Assembly (NCBI RefSeq): GCF_006658505.1
Contig: NZ_VFUZ01000021.1
Span: 39,751-103,750 of the forward strand
DNA: 64,000 bases
Reading direction: 5' to 3'
DNA from: Mesorhizobium sp. B2-4-15
GTDB taxonomy: Bacteria; Pseudomonadota; Alphaproteobacteria; Rhizobiales; Rhizobiaceae
Part shown: piece after piece, positions 26,755-36,289 of the stretch
How positions within the stretch are numbered: the stretch's first letter is position 1
Layout of the letters: each line of letters starts with the position of its first letter
Notes under the pieces: model-generated
What the model was told of the DNA's origin: nothing
Databases searched by the model: none
What the model saw: the letters and a program-made list of their open reading frames with translations, nothing else
Program-made: the position numbers and the translations under genes

Positions 26755-27183
26755 ATGCGTCTGCAGCACATCTTGATCCCCGCCGCGCTCGCTTCACTGG
26801 TCGCGGCCTCAGCTTATTCGGAAGAAACCGACCGCTACCGGCTGGAGAAGTCTGACAACGGCTATGTCCGCATGGATACACAGACCGGTGCTATGTCGCT
26901 CTGCGAGGAGCGCTCCGGCCAGCTCGTCTGCAAGATGGCGGCCGACGAACGCGCGGCTTTCCAGGACGAGGTCGACCGCCTGCAAACATCAATGAAGGCA
27001 ATGGACGAGCGCGTCACCAAGCTGGAGAATTCGCTCTCCGCCCGTCTCGAATCGAAACTGCCGAGCGAGGAAGATTTCAACAAGACGATGAGCTACATGG
27101 AGCGTTTCCTGAAGGGCTTCATGGGCATCGTCAAGGATATGGACAAGGACAGCGGGGTCCAGCCCAACTCGCAGAAGACCTGA
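26755..27183 (+). CDS. Periplasmic coiled-coil protein of unknown function
   Basis: A 142-residue protein with a signal peptide (MRLQHILIPAALASLVAASA). The short mature N-terminal part is DRYRLEKSDNGYVRMDTQTG, followed by a cysteine pair, Cys-x9-Cys, in SLCEERSGQLVCKMA. A predicted coiled coil then runs over about 40 residues (FQDEVDRLQTSMKAMDERVT and on). GGAGG lies 5-6 bp before ATG 26755, which decides the start. It is divergent from DUF952-pyrD. I do not recognise a named family. Confidence 0.7.
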   Translation: MRLQHILIPAALASLVAASAYSEETDRYRLEKSDNGYVRMDTQTGAMSLCEERSGQLVCKMAADERAAFQDEVDRLQTSMKAMDERVTKLENSLSARLESKLPSEEDFNKTMSYMERFLKGFMGIVKDMDKDSGVQPNSQKT

Positions 27184-27305
27184 GCGCCATAAGGGAAAAC
27201 GCGGCGCGCTGGCTTTGCCGCTTGAAAACGGCGCGCGGCCCCTCATAATCGTCCGACTGATCCCGAAAAGCCTTGAAATGATCGATGGGATTCGGGGAGG
27301 GATAT

Positions 27306-27965
27306 TTGCCGTCAGGCTACACGTTCGTCATCGCCGACGATCACCCGCTGTTTCGCGGTGCGCTGCGCGAGGCGCTTGCCGGCATCGGCAATGTCGCCGC
27401 CATCCACGAGGCCGGCGATTTCGAAAGCGCCAAGGCGCTGGTCGTGGCCAATGAAGATGTCGATCTGGTGCTGCTCGACCTGTCGATGCCCGGCGCCAGC
27501 GGTCTTTCCGGCCTGATTTCGCTGCGCGGCGTGCATCCCGCGGTGCCGTTGGTGGTGGTATCGGCGCATGACGATCCGGCGACCATCAGGCGCGCGCTCG
27601 ATCTCGGCGCGTCCGGCTTCATCTCCAAATCGGCCAGCATGGAAGAGATCCGCGGCGCTGTGCAGACGGTGCTTGCCGGCGACATCGCCGCGCCGGTTGG
27701 CGTCGATCTCGGCGTCGAGCGCGATCCGGAAATATCGGACCTGATCAAGCGGCTGCAGGCGCTGACGCCGCAGCAGACACGCGTGCTTGGCATGCTGGCG
27801 GAAGGCCTGCTCAACAAGCAGATCGCCTACGAACTCGGCGTCTCCGAGGCGACGATCAAGGCGCATGTCTCGGCTATCCTGCAGAAGCTCGGTGTCGACA
27901 GCCGCACCCAGGCGGTGATCCTCCTGTCCAAGATCGGCAGCGACCCGCTGCAGACGAGCGGCTGA
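27306..27965 (+). CDS. LuxR/NarL-family response regulator
   Basis: A 219-residue transcription regulator. The receiver has IADDHPLFRG, phospho-acceptor Asp58 in VLLDLSMPG, and SKSASMEE in place of the usual KxP region. The C-terminal LuxR helix-turn-helix is LTPQQTRVLGMLAEGLLNKQ, then IAYELGVSEATIKAHVSAI. TTG 27306 has GGGGAGG at 27294-27300; ATG 27285 is an in-frame alternative. The gene converges on a symporter-fused hybrid kinase with a 36-bp gap. In gammaproteobacteria the similar CrbS-CrbR pair controls acetate use, so this is the likely partner (inference). Confidence 0.85.
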   Translation: MPSGYTFVIADDHPLFRGALREALAGIGNVAAIHEAGDFESAKALVVANEDVDLVLLDLSMPGASGLSGLISLRGVHPAVPLVVVSAHDDPATIRRALDLGASGFISKSASMEEIRGAVQTVLAGDIAAPVGVDLGVERDPEISDLIKRLQALTPQQTRVLGMLAEGLLNKQIAYELGVSEATIKAHVSAILQKLGVDSRTQAVILLSKIGSDPLQTSG

Positions 27966-28001
27966 TCCGCTCTTGTCGTCGCATCAAGAGACACGATGCC
28001 G

Positions 28002-31000
28002 TTACTCGGCGGCTGGTGCCAGCGGTCTGACCCTGGCCATCATCGAGCGCAGCACCGCCGGCTTCAGCGGTTTGTTGATCACCGGAACGTCGAGCTCGCT
28101 TGCCGCGGCGCGCACCTCGTTGGAACGGTCGGCGGTGACCAGCACGCAGGCCAGATCCCGGCCGTAAGCAGCGCGCAGGGTCCTGATCGCTTCGAGCCCG
28201 GTCGCGCCATCCAGATGATAGTCGGCAAGCACGATGTCGGGCCTGCGCGCGCCAGGCGACAAGAAATACGTTGACCCGGAGGCGGTGTCGACGCTGCATC
28301 CCCAGCCTTCGAGCAGCAATCGCATGCCGTCGAGGATACGCGCGTCATTGTCGATGCAAAGCACCGTGAGCCCGGCAAGCGAGGACGCCGTGCGCGCTGG
28401 TGCTTTCTCGGTCTCCCGCCTGGGCGCCGCCACGGCCGCCACTGGAAGGATGACGGAGAAACGCGTGCCTTTGCCAGGATTGGAGAAAATGCGGATTTCG
28501 AGCCTGAGCACCCGGGCGATGCGGTCGACGATGGAGAGGCCGAGGCCAAGGCCTTCGGCTTCGCGCGCCCCTTCGTCCAACCGCGTGAACTCATGGAAAA
28601 CAGTGTTCAGCTTGTCGCCGGCGATGCCGATGCCGGTGTCGATCACCTGGATCTCAGCCAGGTCGCCGCGCCGCCGCACGCCGACCAGGATACGGCCGTG
28701 GCGCGTGTACTTTATCGCATTGGAGACGAGGTTCTGGATCAGGCGGCGCAACAGATTGCGGTCCGTCGTCACCGCCAGCGACGACGGCATGATCGTCAGT
28801 CCGAGCTTTTTCTCCGCCGCCATCGGCCGAAAATCATTGCCGATCTGGCGCAGCAATCCGTCGAGGCTGAAGGCGGTGTCATCAGGCTTCATCGCGCCGG
28901 CATCGAGACGCGAGATGTCGAGCACCGCGCCCAAGATGGTCTCGACCGATTCCAGCGAGGATTCGATGTTGACTGCCGCCTTGCCGGCCGGCCCCTTGCC
29001 GGCCTTCTCGATCAGCGAGGAGCAATAGAGCCGGGCGGCGTTCAAGGGCTGCAGGATGTCGTGACCGGCGGCGGCGAGGAAGCGCGTCTTGCCGAGATTG
29101 GCCTCCTCGGCCAGCATTTGCGCCTGCGCCAGCTCCTCGTTGACCCGGGTCAATTCCTCGTTGACCCTAGTCAGTTCGATGGTGCGGGTCTTGACCCGCT
29201 GTTCCAGCGATTCATTGGCGCGCTTCAGCGCCAGGTCCTGTTCGACGCGCCCGGAAATGTCGGCATAGGTGGCGACGATGCCGCCATCCGGCATCGGGTT
29301 GGACCGCAATTCCAGGATGCGGCCGCTGGTCTTCAGCTCCATCTGCCAGGGGCTGACGAAACTGGTCAGCCGGTTGAGCGTCGTCACGCGCTGTTCGGCG
29401 GGAATGTCGCCGCGCTCGGCCAGATGGCGCAGGATCTGGTCGAGCGAGACCCCGACCTGACCCATCTCGTCGGGCAAGTCGAACAGCGCCCGGTACTGAC
29501 GATTCCAGCAGATGAGCCGGAAATCCCGGTCGAAGACGGTGATGCCCTGTTCCATCTGGTCGAGAGCGATCTGCAACAGGTCGCGGTTATGCTGCAGCGC
29601 CTCGGTGGCGTCGTCGAGCAGGCGGAAGGCGTCCCGGGATTCACGATCATGGCGTCTGAACAGCAGCGACAGGATCAGCCGCGCCGATGAGGAGCCGACG
29701 GCGCTGGCCAAGAGCTGCTCGGAAAAGCGGATGACGTCCATGCTCGCCTGCTCCTTGCCGTGGAGCGAAGTGGCGTTGGCCTTCTCGAACGACTGGAAGG
29801 AGCGCTCGGTGCGCTCGACGCCAAGGTAACGCCCGATCGTGTCCTTGAGATCGTTGACGGTTATGGCGGTGCGGAAGCGGCGCAGGCTTGGCATCGGGCC
29901 GGCGTCGCGCGGCACGAAGATCGACGCCTGGATGCGTTCCAGCGGCAGCGACGCGCGCGAGAGCGAGCCCAGGACAAAGAACACTGCGTTGATCGACAGG
30001 CTCCACAGGACACCGTGGTTCAGCGGTTCGGCCACCGTGCCGAACAGAGCCTGCGGCCGCAGCGCCTCGAAGCCGAACAGCCCGTGCACGATGATATCGG
30101 TGTCGGGCGCGACGAACGATGGAAAAAGCAGCGTATAGCCCCAGACCAGGATGCCGGCGACCATGCCGAGTGTCGCGCCGCGGCCATTGGCGCCGCGCCA
30201 GACCAGCCCGCCGATCAGCGCCGGCGCGAATTGCGCGATGGCCGCGAACGACATCAGGCCGATCGACGACAGGCGCGCGCTGTTGGTGCTCTCGCGGTAA
30301 TAGAGGAAGGCGATGAACAAAAGGATGAAGATCGCCCCGCGCCGCACATTGAGGATCAGCGTCGACCAGTCCTCGGTCTCCGAGGTCGAGGTCTTGAGCA
30401 GGCGGCGCACGAACAGCGGAATGACGAGGTCGTTGGAGATCATGATCGACAGCGCCACGCTTTCGACGATCACCATGGCGGTTGCCGCCGACAGCCCGCC
30501 GATAAAGGCCGCCATGGCGAGCACGTCATGGCCGCTGAACAGGGGCAGCGACAGCACGTAGAGATCGCTGCTGGTGCCGGCGCCGACCAGCGACAGGCCG
30601 GCGAAGGCGATCGGCAGCACGAACAGGTTGATCGCCACGAGGTAGAGCGGAAACACCCAGGTCGCGGTGCGCAATTCGGCCTCGCCGCGGTTCTCGACAA
30701 TGGTGACGTAGAACTGTCGTGGCAAGAGAATGATGGCGAAGCCGCTCAATCCGGTCAGCACCAGCCAGGTGGCGAGCGAGGTGTTGTATCCCATCGCCTG
30801 CCGCACATGCGCGTTCTCTGCGAGCCTTGCGAACATGTCGCCCGGGCCGCCGAAGATCAGGAAGGTGACCATGAGGCCGATCGCCAGGAACGCGGCAAGC
30901 TTGACCACGGTTTCGACCGCCACCGCCAGCACCAGCCCGTCCTGGTGTTCCGTGGCATCGGCATGGCGAGTGCCGAACAGCACCGCAAACAGCGCCAGCA

Positions 31001-31643
31001 GCATGGCCACGACCAGCGAGATATCGCTGACGAACGGATCGAAGGAGGGCGGCGATCCCGTATAGTGCTCGACCATCAGGCTGACCGAACCGGAGATCGC
31101 CTTCAGCTGCAGGGCGATATAGGGCACCGCGCCGATCGTGGCGATCAGCGTGGCGATCGCGGCGACGGCAAAACTCTTGCCGTAGCGCGCGCCGAGGAAG
31201 TCGGCGATCGAGGTGATCTTCTCGGTCTTGGCCAGGCGCACGATGCGGTTGAGCAGTGGGAAGCCGAACACGAACACCAGCACTGGCCCGGTATAGATGC
31301 CGAGGAATTCGAGGCCGCGCTCGGAGGAGAGGCCGACCGAGCCGAAGAAGGTCCAGGATGTGCAGTAGATGGCGAGGCTGAGCGCGTAGATGAAAGGCCG
31401 CGCCCGCCCCGGCCCGGAGATGGCCGAGCGTCGATCGCCCAGGCTGGCGATGGCAAACAGCAGCGTCACATAGGCGATCGCGATGATGACGATGAACAAG
31501 CCCTGCACGGCTCGCAATTCCTCCCTGGCCGGTTTGACGCCCGGCCTTCCTGCACGCAACCACAGCTTGGAAGCCGAGTCCATCGCGGCTTTCGGCGCAT
31601 CGGTGTCTGATGACGTCGGGTAAAAACAAAGCGGTGCTTTCAC
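28002..31643 (-). CDS. Hybrid histidine kinase with N-terminal sodium:solute symporter domain
   Basis: A 1213-residue membrane sensor. Residues about 45-540 form a sodium:solute symporter-like domain with some twelve to thirteen helices (TSWTFFGSVGLSSERGLEFL, then ITSIADFLGARYGKS). A PAS domain follows at about 685-790, then a coiled coil with the imperfect repeat LTRVNEELTRVNEELAQAQ. The phospho-acceptor is His861 in AAAGHDILQPLNAARL, with an ATPase (NLVSNAIKYT, DTGIGI, GLGLGLSIVDR) and a C-terminal receiver with Asp1141 in DIVLADYHLDG. The domain order is that of the CbrA/CrbS/NahK group. GTG 31643 gives the full frame; ATG 31583 and GTG 31508 (after AGGGAGG) are alternatives. Confidence 0.9.
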   Translation of the reverse strand: MKAPLCFYPTSSDTDAPKAAMDSASKLWLRAGRPGVKPAREELRAVQGLFIVIIAIAYVTLLFAIASLGDRRSAISGPGRARPFIYALSLAIYCTSWTFFGSVGLSSERGLEFLGIYTGPVLVFVFGFPLLNRIVRLAKTEKITSIADFLGARYGKSFAVAAIATLIATIGAVPYIALQLKAISGSVSLMVEHYTGSPPSFDPFVSDISLVVAMLLALFAVLFGTRHADATEHQDGLVLAVAVETVVKLAAFLAIGLMVTFLIFGGPGDMFARLAENAHVRQAMGYNTSLATWLVLTGLSGFAIILLPRQFYVTIVENRGEAELRTATWVFPLYLVAINLFVLPIAFAGLSLVGAGTSSDLYVLSLPLFSGHDVLAMAAFIGGLSAATAMVIVESVALSIMISNDLVIPLFVRRLLKTSTSETEDWSTLILNVRRGAIFILLFIAFLYYRESTNSARLSSIGLMSFAAIAQFAPALIGGLVWRGANGRGATLGMVAGILVWGYTLLFPSFVAPDTDIIVHGLFGFEALRPQALFGTVAEPLNHGVLWSLSINAVFFVLGSLSRASLPLERIQASIFVPRDAGPMPSLRRFRTAITVNDLKDTIGRYLGVERTERSFQSFEKANATSLHGKEQASMDVIRFSEQLLASAVGSSSARLILSLLFRRHDRESRDAFRLLDDATEALQHNRDLLQIALDQMEQGITVFDRDFRLICWNRQYRALFDLPDEMGQVGVSLDQILRHLAERGDIPAEQRVTTLNRLTSFVSPWQMELKTSGRILELRSNPMPDGGIVATYADISGRVEQDLALKRANESLEQRVKTRTIELTRVNEELTRVNEELAQAQMLAEEANLGKTRFLAAAGHDILQPLNAARLYCSSLIEKAGKGPAGKAAVNIESSLESVETILGAVLDISRLDAGAMKPDDTAFSLDGLLRQIGNDFRPMAAEKKLGLTIMPSSLAVTTDRNLLRRLIQNLVSNAIKYTRHGRILVGVRRRGDLAEIQVIDTGIGIAGDKLNTVFHEFTRLDEGAREAEGLGLGLSIVDRIARVLRLEIRIFSNPGKGTRFSVILPVAAVAAPRRETEKAPARTASSLAGLTVLCIDNDARILDGMRLLLEGWGCSVDTASGSTYFLSPGARRPDIVLADYHLDGATGLEAIRTLRAAYGRDLACVLVTADRSNEVRAAASELDVPVINKPLKPAVLRSMMARVRPLAPAAE

Positions 31644-31749
31644 CCTTTTTCCGGTTTTGCAACCGGGGGTTTTTGTTATTGTGAGCTCGGGCCGGGCCGA
31701 AAGACATTGGTGAGGCGGCAGCGCGGCCGGTCATGACAAGGAGGGTCGA

Positions 31750-32172
31750 ATGCTGAAAGAATTCCAGGAATTCATCTCCAAGGGTAACGTGATGGACTTG
31801 GCCGTCGGCGTCATCATCGGCGCGGCCTTTGGCAAGATCGTCGATTCTCTCGTCAACGACATCATCATGCCGATCGTCGGAGCGATTTTCGGCGGACTGG
31901 ACTTCAACAACTATTTCATCGGGCTTTCCTCGGCCGTCAACGCCACCTCACTGGCGGATGCCAAAAAGCAAGGTGCTGTTTTTGCGTATGGCAGCTTCAT
32001 CACCGTCGTGCTGAACTTCCTCATCCTCGCCTTCATCATCTTCCTCATGGTCAAGGCCGTGAACAACATGCGCAGGCGCCTGGAGACAGAAAAACCCGCG
32101 CCAGCGGCAGCCCCTCCGCCTGCCGACGTGCAGCTTTTGACCGAAATCCGCGATTTGCTGGCCAGGCGATAG
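31750..32172 (+). CDS. mscL: Large-conductance mechanosensitive channel
   Basis: Emergency osmotic release channel of the inner membrane, 140 residues, normal length. The N-terminal amphipathic helix MLKEFQEFISKGNVMDLAVG leads into TM1 (VGVIIGAAFGKIVDSLV). The periplasmic loop contains FNNYFIGLS, TM2 is FITVVLNFLILAFIIFLMVK, and a C-terminal helix follows a proline/alanine linker. AAGGAGGG lies 4-5 bp before the ATG. A strong terminator follows. Confidence 0.97.
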   Translation: MLKEFQEFISKGNVMDLAVGVIIGAAFGKIVDSLVNDIIMPIVGAIFGGLDFNNYFIGLSSAVNATSLADAKKQGAVFAYGSFITVVLNFLILAFIIFLMVKAVNNMRRRLETEKPAPAAAPPPADVQLLTEIRDLLARR

Positions 32173-32194
32173 ACGGGACAGGGCTCTCTGGACC

Positions 32195-32231
32195 AAAACC
32201 CCGGTCGTTCGCGGCCGGGGTTTTCTGTTTT
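32195..32231 (+). terminator. Intrinsic terminator of mscL
   Basis: AAAACCCCGG at 32195-32204 pairs perfectly with CCGGGGTTTT at 32215-32224 around a 10-base loop, followed by CTGTTTT. Bidirectional in form; 22 bp after the mscL stop. Confidence 0.9.
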
Positions 32232-32276
32232 CGCATCTGGTAAAGAGCGGCAACCCTGAGAGAAAGCGGACCTGTT

Positions 32277-33442
32277 ATGAGCCTGATAGAGACCTTGCGC
32301 GCCGAAGCCCGTGCGGCGCCGGAAAGCGGCATTGTCGCCGTCGTCAACTACGGCCGGCTGCGCGAAGGCCTGATCCCGCTTTGGGCCGGTGAGGGCGACC
32401 TGCCGACGCCGGCCTTCATCACCGATGCCGCGTCGAAGGCGCTGGCCGGCGGTGAGACGTTCTACACTTGGCAGAGGGGCATTCCCGATCTCAGGCAAGC
32501 GCTTGCCCGCTACTACGCCAGGCATTTCGCCAAGACGTTCCCGGAGGAGCAATTCATCGTCACCGGCTCCGGCATGCATGCCATCCAGCTGGCGCTCGCG
32601 GCACTCGCCGGCGCCGGCGACGAGGTGATCTATCTGTCGCCGGCCTGGCCGAATTTCGACGCCGCCGCGGCGATATCGGGAGCCGTTCCGGTGCCGGTCA
32701 CGCTTGACCATTCCGGCAATGGCTGGTCCTGCGATGTCGAGAAGCTCGCGGCGGCGATCACGCCGCGCACCAGGGCATTGTTCATCAACACCCCGTCGAA
32801 CCCGACCGGCTGGACCGCCGATCACGAGCCCTTGCAGCGATACTCGATCTCGCGCGTGCGAAGAACCTCTGGATCATCGCCGATGAGATCTATTCGCTGT
32901 TCCACTACGGCCACGGCCGCGCGCCGTCCTTCCTCGACATCGCGACGGCGGAGGACCGCATCCTGTTCGTAAACTCCTTCTCCAAGAACTGGGCGATGAC
33001 GGGCTGGCGCGTCGGCTGGATCAAGACGCATCCGAGCCTGCAGCAGGTGTTCGAGAACCTGATCCAGTATTCCAACTCGGGCGTTGCCCAGTTCATGCAG
33101 CGCGGCGCGATCGCCGCGCTCGACGAGGGCGATGCTTTCGTTGCCGAACAAGTGGAACGGGCGAGGAAGGCGCGAGACCTGGTCTGCGGCATTCTCGGCG
33201 CCACCGGCCGTGCCCGGTTCACCGTGCCGCAGGGCGCGTTCTATCTGTTCTTCATGGTCGACGGCATCACGGATTCGCGCAGCGCGGCTTTCGAAATCGT
33301 CGACAGGGCCAATGTCGGCCTGGCGCCCGGCACCGCTTTCGGTCCCGGCGGCGAAGCCTTCCTGCGCCTATGCTTCCACCGCCGCCTCGACCAGGTCGAG
33401 GAAGCGGCGCACCGGCTGGCGAATTGGATGAAAATAGGCTGA
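32277..33442 (+). pseudogene. PLP-dependent class I/II aminotransferase, interrupted by a frameshift
   Basis: Two frames together make one aminotransferase of about 388 residues. The first (from ATG 32277) contains GEGDLPTPAFI, YTWQRGIPDLRQALARYY, VTGSGMHAIQLALAAL and NTPSNPTGW. It loses similarity after HEPL at about 32835. In the next frame the expected sequence continues as AILDLARAKNLWIIADEIYS, with the PLP lysine in NSFSKNWAMTGWRVGW, and runs to 33442. One missing base near 32834-32838 (TTGCAGCGATA instead of, for example, TTGCAGGCGATA) would restore a single frame. Either a true inactivating mutation or a sequencing error. The substrate is not evident; the fold resembles aspartate aminotransferases. 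Confidence 0.88.
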
Positions 33443-33540
33443 GGTTTGTTGCGCTTCCATAGGTAAGCGCTGCGCCTCGTTAGAAAGCAACCTCGCCTTA
33501 TACTGCAATGTCTGTTGGCGGAACCATCGGACACAGCGTC

Positions 33541-33596
33541 TTTCTCCCCGTCACTATACGGGGAGAAATGTCCGGCAGGACAATGAGGGGCGGCGC
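33541..33596. repeat. Dispersed palindromic repeat, single arm
   Basis: TTTCTCCCCGTCACTATACG runs into GGGAGAAATGTCCGGCAGGA and then CAATGAGGGGCGGCGC. It has the same layout as the copies at 2589 and 47311: hairpin CTCCCCGT...ACGGGGAG, then a degenerate GCCGGCAG-type motif, then GAGGGGCGGCGC. It lies in the convergent gap before hemA. Confidence 0.8.
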
Positions 33597-33636
33597 TACG
33601 GTTCGAGTAAACCCTGTGACGGGCACAAACCGGCTT

Positions 33637-34914
33637 TCAGCCGCCCGACTTGGGCACCAGCAGCGGAATGATGCGGTCGCTTTTGGCGACCGAGGGCCGT
33701 CCGGCCGAGCCGTAGGGGATGCCGAGCGCATCCCAGGTCTCGACCAGCGCGTCCTGCAGTTCGGCGATCAGGGCGTCGGAATGGAACGGCGTCGGCGTGA
33801 TGCGCAGCCGTTCCGTGCCGCGCGGCACGGTCGGGTAGTTGATCGGCTGGATATAAAGGCCGTGCACGCCGAGCAGGCGGTCGCTGGCCATCTTGCACAG
33901 CTCCGGATCGCCAACCAGCACCGGCACGATGTGGGTCGGAGAGTCCATCACCGGCAGGCCGGCGGCCGACAGGATCTGCTTGGTGCGGCTCGCCTGCCGC
34001 TGCTGGGCGTCGCGCTCGGCCTGCGACTGCTTGAGATGGCGGATCGACGTGGTGGCCGCGGCCGCGATCGCCGGCGGCAGCGCCGTGGTGAAGATGAAGC
34101 CGGGCGCATAGGAGCGAACGGCATCGATGACGGCACTGGTGCCGGTGATGTAGCCACCCAGCGTGCCGAACGCCTTGGCGAGCGTGCCTTCGATGATGTC
34201 GATGCGGTCGGCCAGGCCCTCGCGTTCGGTGATGCCGCCGCCGCGCGGCCCGTACATGCCCACCGCATGGACCTCGTCGATATAGGTCATGGCGTTGTAG
34301 CGCTCGGCGAGCTCGACGATCTCGCTGATCGGCGCGATGTCGCCGTCCATCGAATAGACGCTCTCGAAGACGATCAGCTTGGCGCGTTCGCGCCCCGCCG
34401 CCTGCAGCAGGCTTTCCAGATGCGCGACATCATTGTGGCGGAAGATCTTCTTCTCGGCGCCCGAGCGCCGCACGCCCTCGATCATCGAGGCATGGTTCAG
34501 CTCGTCCGAGATGATCAGGCAATTGGGCAAAAGCCGCGCGATGGTCGAGATCGACGCTTCATTGGAGACGAAGCCGGAGGTGAAGACGAGCGCCGCTTCC
34601 TTGCCGTGCAGGTCGGCAAGCTCATGCTCGAGCTCGACCAGCGGGTTGGAGGTACCCGAAATGTTGCGGGTGCCGCCGGCGCCGGAGCCCATCTTGCCGG
34701 CCGCGTTCTGGAACGCGGCGATGACGTCGGCGTGCTGGCCCATGCCGAGATAGTCGTTGGAACACCAGACGGTGATTTCCTCGGCGCGGCCGTTGGAGCG
34801 CCAGATGGCGCGCGGGAACTTGCCCGCGATACGCTCGAGGTCGGCGAAGACGCGGTAGCGACGCTCGGCATGGAGCTGGTCGATCGCTTCTTCGAAGAAC
34901 CGCTGGTAATTCAT
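33637..34914 (-). CDS. hemA: 5-aminolevulinate synthase
   Basis: Condenses glycine and succinyl-CoA to 5-aminolevulinate, the first step of haem synthesis by the C4 (Shemin) pathway of alphaproteobacteria. It has 425 residues. MNYQRFFEEAIDQLHAERRY is the family N-terminus. VWCSNDYLGMGQH, GSGAGGTRNISGT, DELNHASMIEG and YIDEVHAVGMYG are conserved, and the PLP lysine is Lys247 in EGTLAKAFGTLGGY. The frame is open to 35118, but that extension is not family-like. The upstream 270 bp contain no clear FNR-type box that I could accept. Confidence 0.97.
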   Translation of the reverse strand: MNYQRFFEEAIDQLHAERRYRVFADLERIAGKFPRAIWRSNGRAEEITVWCSNDYLGMGQHADVIAAFQNAAGKMGSGAGGTRNISGTSNPLVELEHELADLHGKEAALVFTSGFVSNEASISTIARLLPNCLIISDELNHASMIEGVRRSGAEKKIFRHNDVAHLESLLQAAGRERAKLIVFESVYSMDGDIAPISEIVELAERYNAMTYIDEVHAVGMYGPRGGGITEREGLADRIDIIEGTLAKAFGTLGGYITGTSAVIDAVRSYAPGFIFTTALPPAIAAAATTSIRHLKQSQAERDAQQRQASRTKQILSAAGLPVMDSPTHIVPVLVGDPELCKMASDRLLGVHGLYIQPINYPTVPRGTERLRITPTPFHSDALIAELQDALVETWDALGIPYGSAGRPSVAKSDRIIPLLVPKSGG

Positions 34915-35188
34915 GTCGACTTCCCAATTTTGCGCGGGATCATAATCATTGGCCGATTGGTCGTCCACCGGGCCATTTTGGTCAAAATGCCACGCCCCGC
35001 GCCTGTTCCTAACGAGGGCGGATCGTGGCCTATTCCACGATACGTTCTCTGGATCACTTTTGTTTCCGCACGATGCCACATCAAGTGAACGCCGGTTACG
35101 AAGGGTTCTAATGGCCATCCTGCAGGCTTTCCAGTAAGGCGATGTTTGAGACAGTTTCCGATAAATCTTGGGTAAGCGAGGACTTGGG

Positions 35189-36184
35189 ATGACGGTTTTG
35201 GTGACAGGTGGTGCCGGCTATATCGGCAGCCACATGGTCTGGGAATTGCTGGATGCGGGCGAGAGCGTGGTCGTTCTCGACCGGCTTTCCACCGGCTTCG
35301 AATGGGCGGTTGCGCCCGAAGCAAAGCTGGTCGTTGGCGATGTCGCCGACAAGGAGTTGGTCGGCTCGATCATCCGGGACGACAAGGTCGACGCGATCAT
35401 CCATTTCGCCGGCTCGATCGTGGTCCCCGAATCCGTCGCCGACCCACTCGCCTACTACGAAAACAACACCAGCAAGACACGCACGCTGATCGAAACCGCC
35501 GTGCGCGAAGGCGTGCCCCATTTCATCTTTTCCTCGACCGCCGCCGTCTATGGCGGCGCCGGGCTGGAACCGGTGCGCGAGGATGCCCGCCTGGCGCCGG
35601 AATCGCCCTATGGCCTGTCCAAGCTGATGAGCGAGTGGATGCTGCGCGATGCGGGCGCCGCGCACGGCCTGCGCTATACCGCGCTGCGCTATTTCAACGT
35701 CGCCGGCGCCGACCCGAAGGGCCGCACCGGCCAGTCCACGCCCGGCGCCACGCATCTGATCAAGGTTGCCTGCGAGACCGCGCTCGGCAAAAGGCCTTTC
35801 ATGCAGGTCTTCGGCAATGACTATCCGACGCCGGACGGCACCTGCATGCGCGATTACATCCATGTCAGCGATCTTGCGGCGGCGCATCGCCAGGCCCTGC
35901 AGCGGCTGCGCGCCGGGGGACAGAGTCTCGTCGCCAATTGCGGCTACAGCCATGGCTATTCGGTGCTCGAGGTCATCGACAGCGTACGGCGCGCCTTCGG
36001 GCGGGATTTCGAGGTGAGGATGGGCGATCGGCGCCCGGGCGATGCCGCCGCCGTGGTCGCCAATTCCGATCTCGCCCGCGCGGAGTTTGGCTGGACCCCG
36101 CAACGCGACGATCTCGACCAGATCGTCAAGGATGCCCTGGCGTGGGAGCGGATTCTCACCGGCAAGAACTCGGCGAGAAGCTGA
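35189..36184 (+). CDS. galE: UDP-glucose 4-epimerase
   Basis: Extended short-chain dehydrogenase interconverting UDP-glucose and UDP-galactose, supplying galactose for exopolysaccharide and LPS (ExoB in rhizobia). It has 331 residues. The NAD loop TGGAGYIG is at 6-13 and the catalytic YGLSK at 141-145 (Tyr141, Lys145). SSTAAVYGG and RYFNVAGADP are also conserved. ATG 35189 is followed by MTVLVTGG, the usual start; TTG 35168 is in frame upstream. Divergent from hemA; dadA follows 105 bp later. Confidence 0.94.
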   Translation: MTVLVTGGAGYIGSHMVWELLDAGESVVVLDRLSTGFEWAVAPEAKLVVGDVADKELVGSIIRDDKVDAIIHFAGSIVVPESVADPLAYYENNTSKTRTLIETAVREGVPHFIFSSTAAVYGGAGLEPVREDARLAPESPYGLSKLMSEWMLRDAGAAHGLRYTALRYFNVAGADPKGRTGQSTPGATHLIKVACETALGKRPFMQVFGNDYPTPDGTCMRDYIHVSDLAAAHRQALQRLRAGGQSLVANCGYSHGYSVLEVIDSVRRAFGRDFEVRMGDRRPGDAAAVVANSDLARAEFGWTPQRDDLDQIVKDALAWERILTGKNSARS

Positions 36185-36289
36185 AACAGCGAGCTGTTGG
36201 GCCAAGGGCTCGTCCCGCGTAACGGGACGCGCTATTGAGGAGTTCAGAAAGCGACGTGTGGGGCACGTTGCCCGATCCTTGAGGGCCGC

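Noticed and set aside
29760..31610. Open frame of 616 codons on the plus strand
   Set aside because: Antisense to the symporter-fused kinase; low-complexity Asp/Arg/Gln/His composition and no domain.
34915..35188. FNR/FixK-type box upstream of hemA
   Set aside because: The closest match on the minus strand, TTGATGTGGCATCG, lacks the correct second half (ATCAA), so oxygen control is not supported by the sequence.
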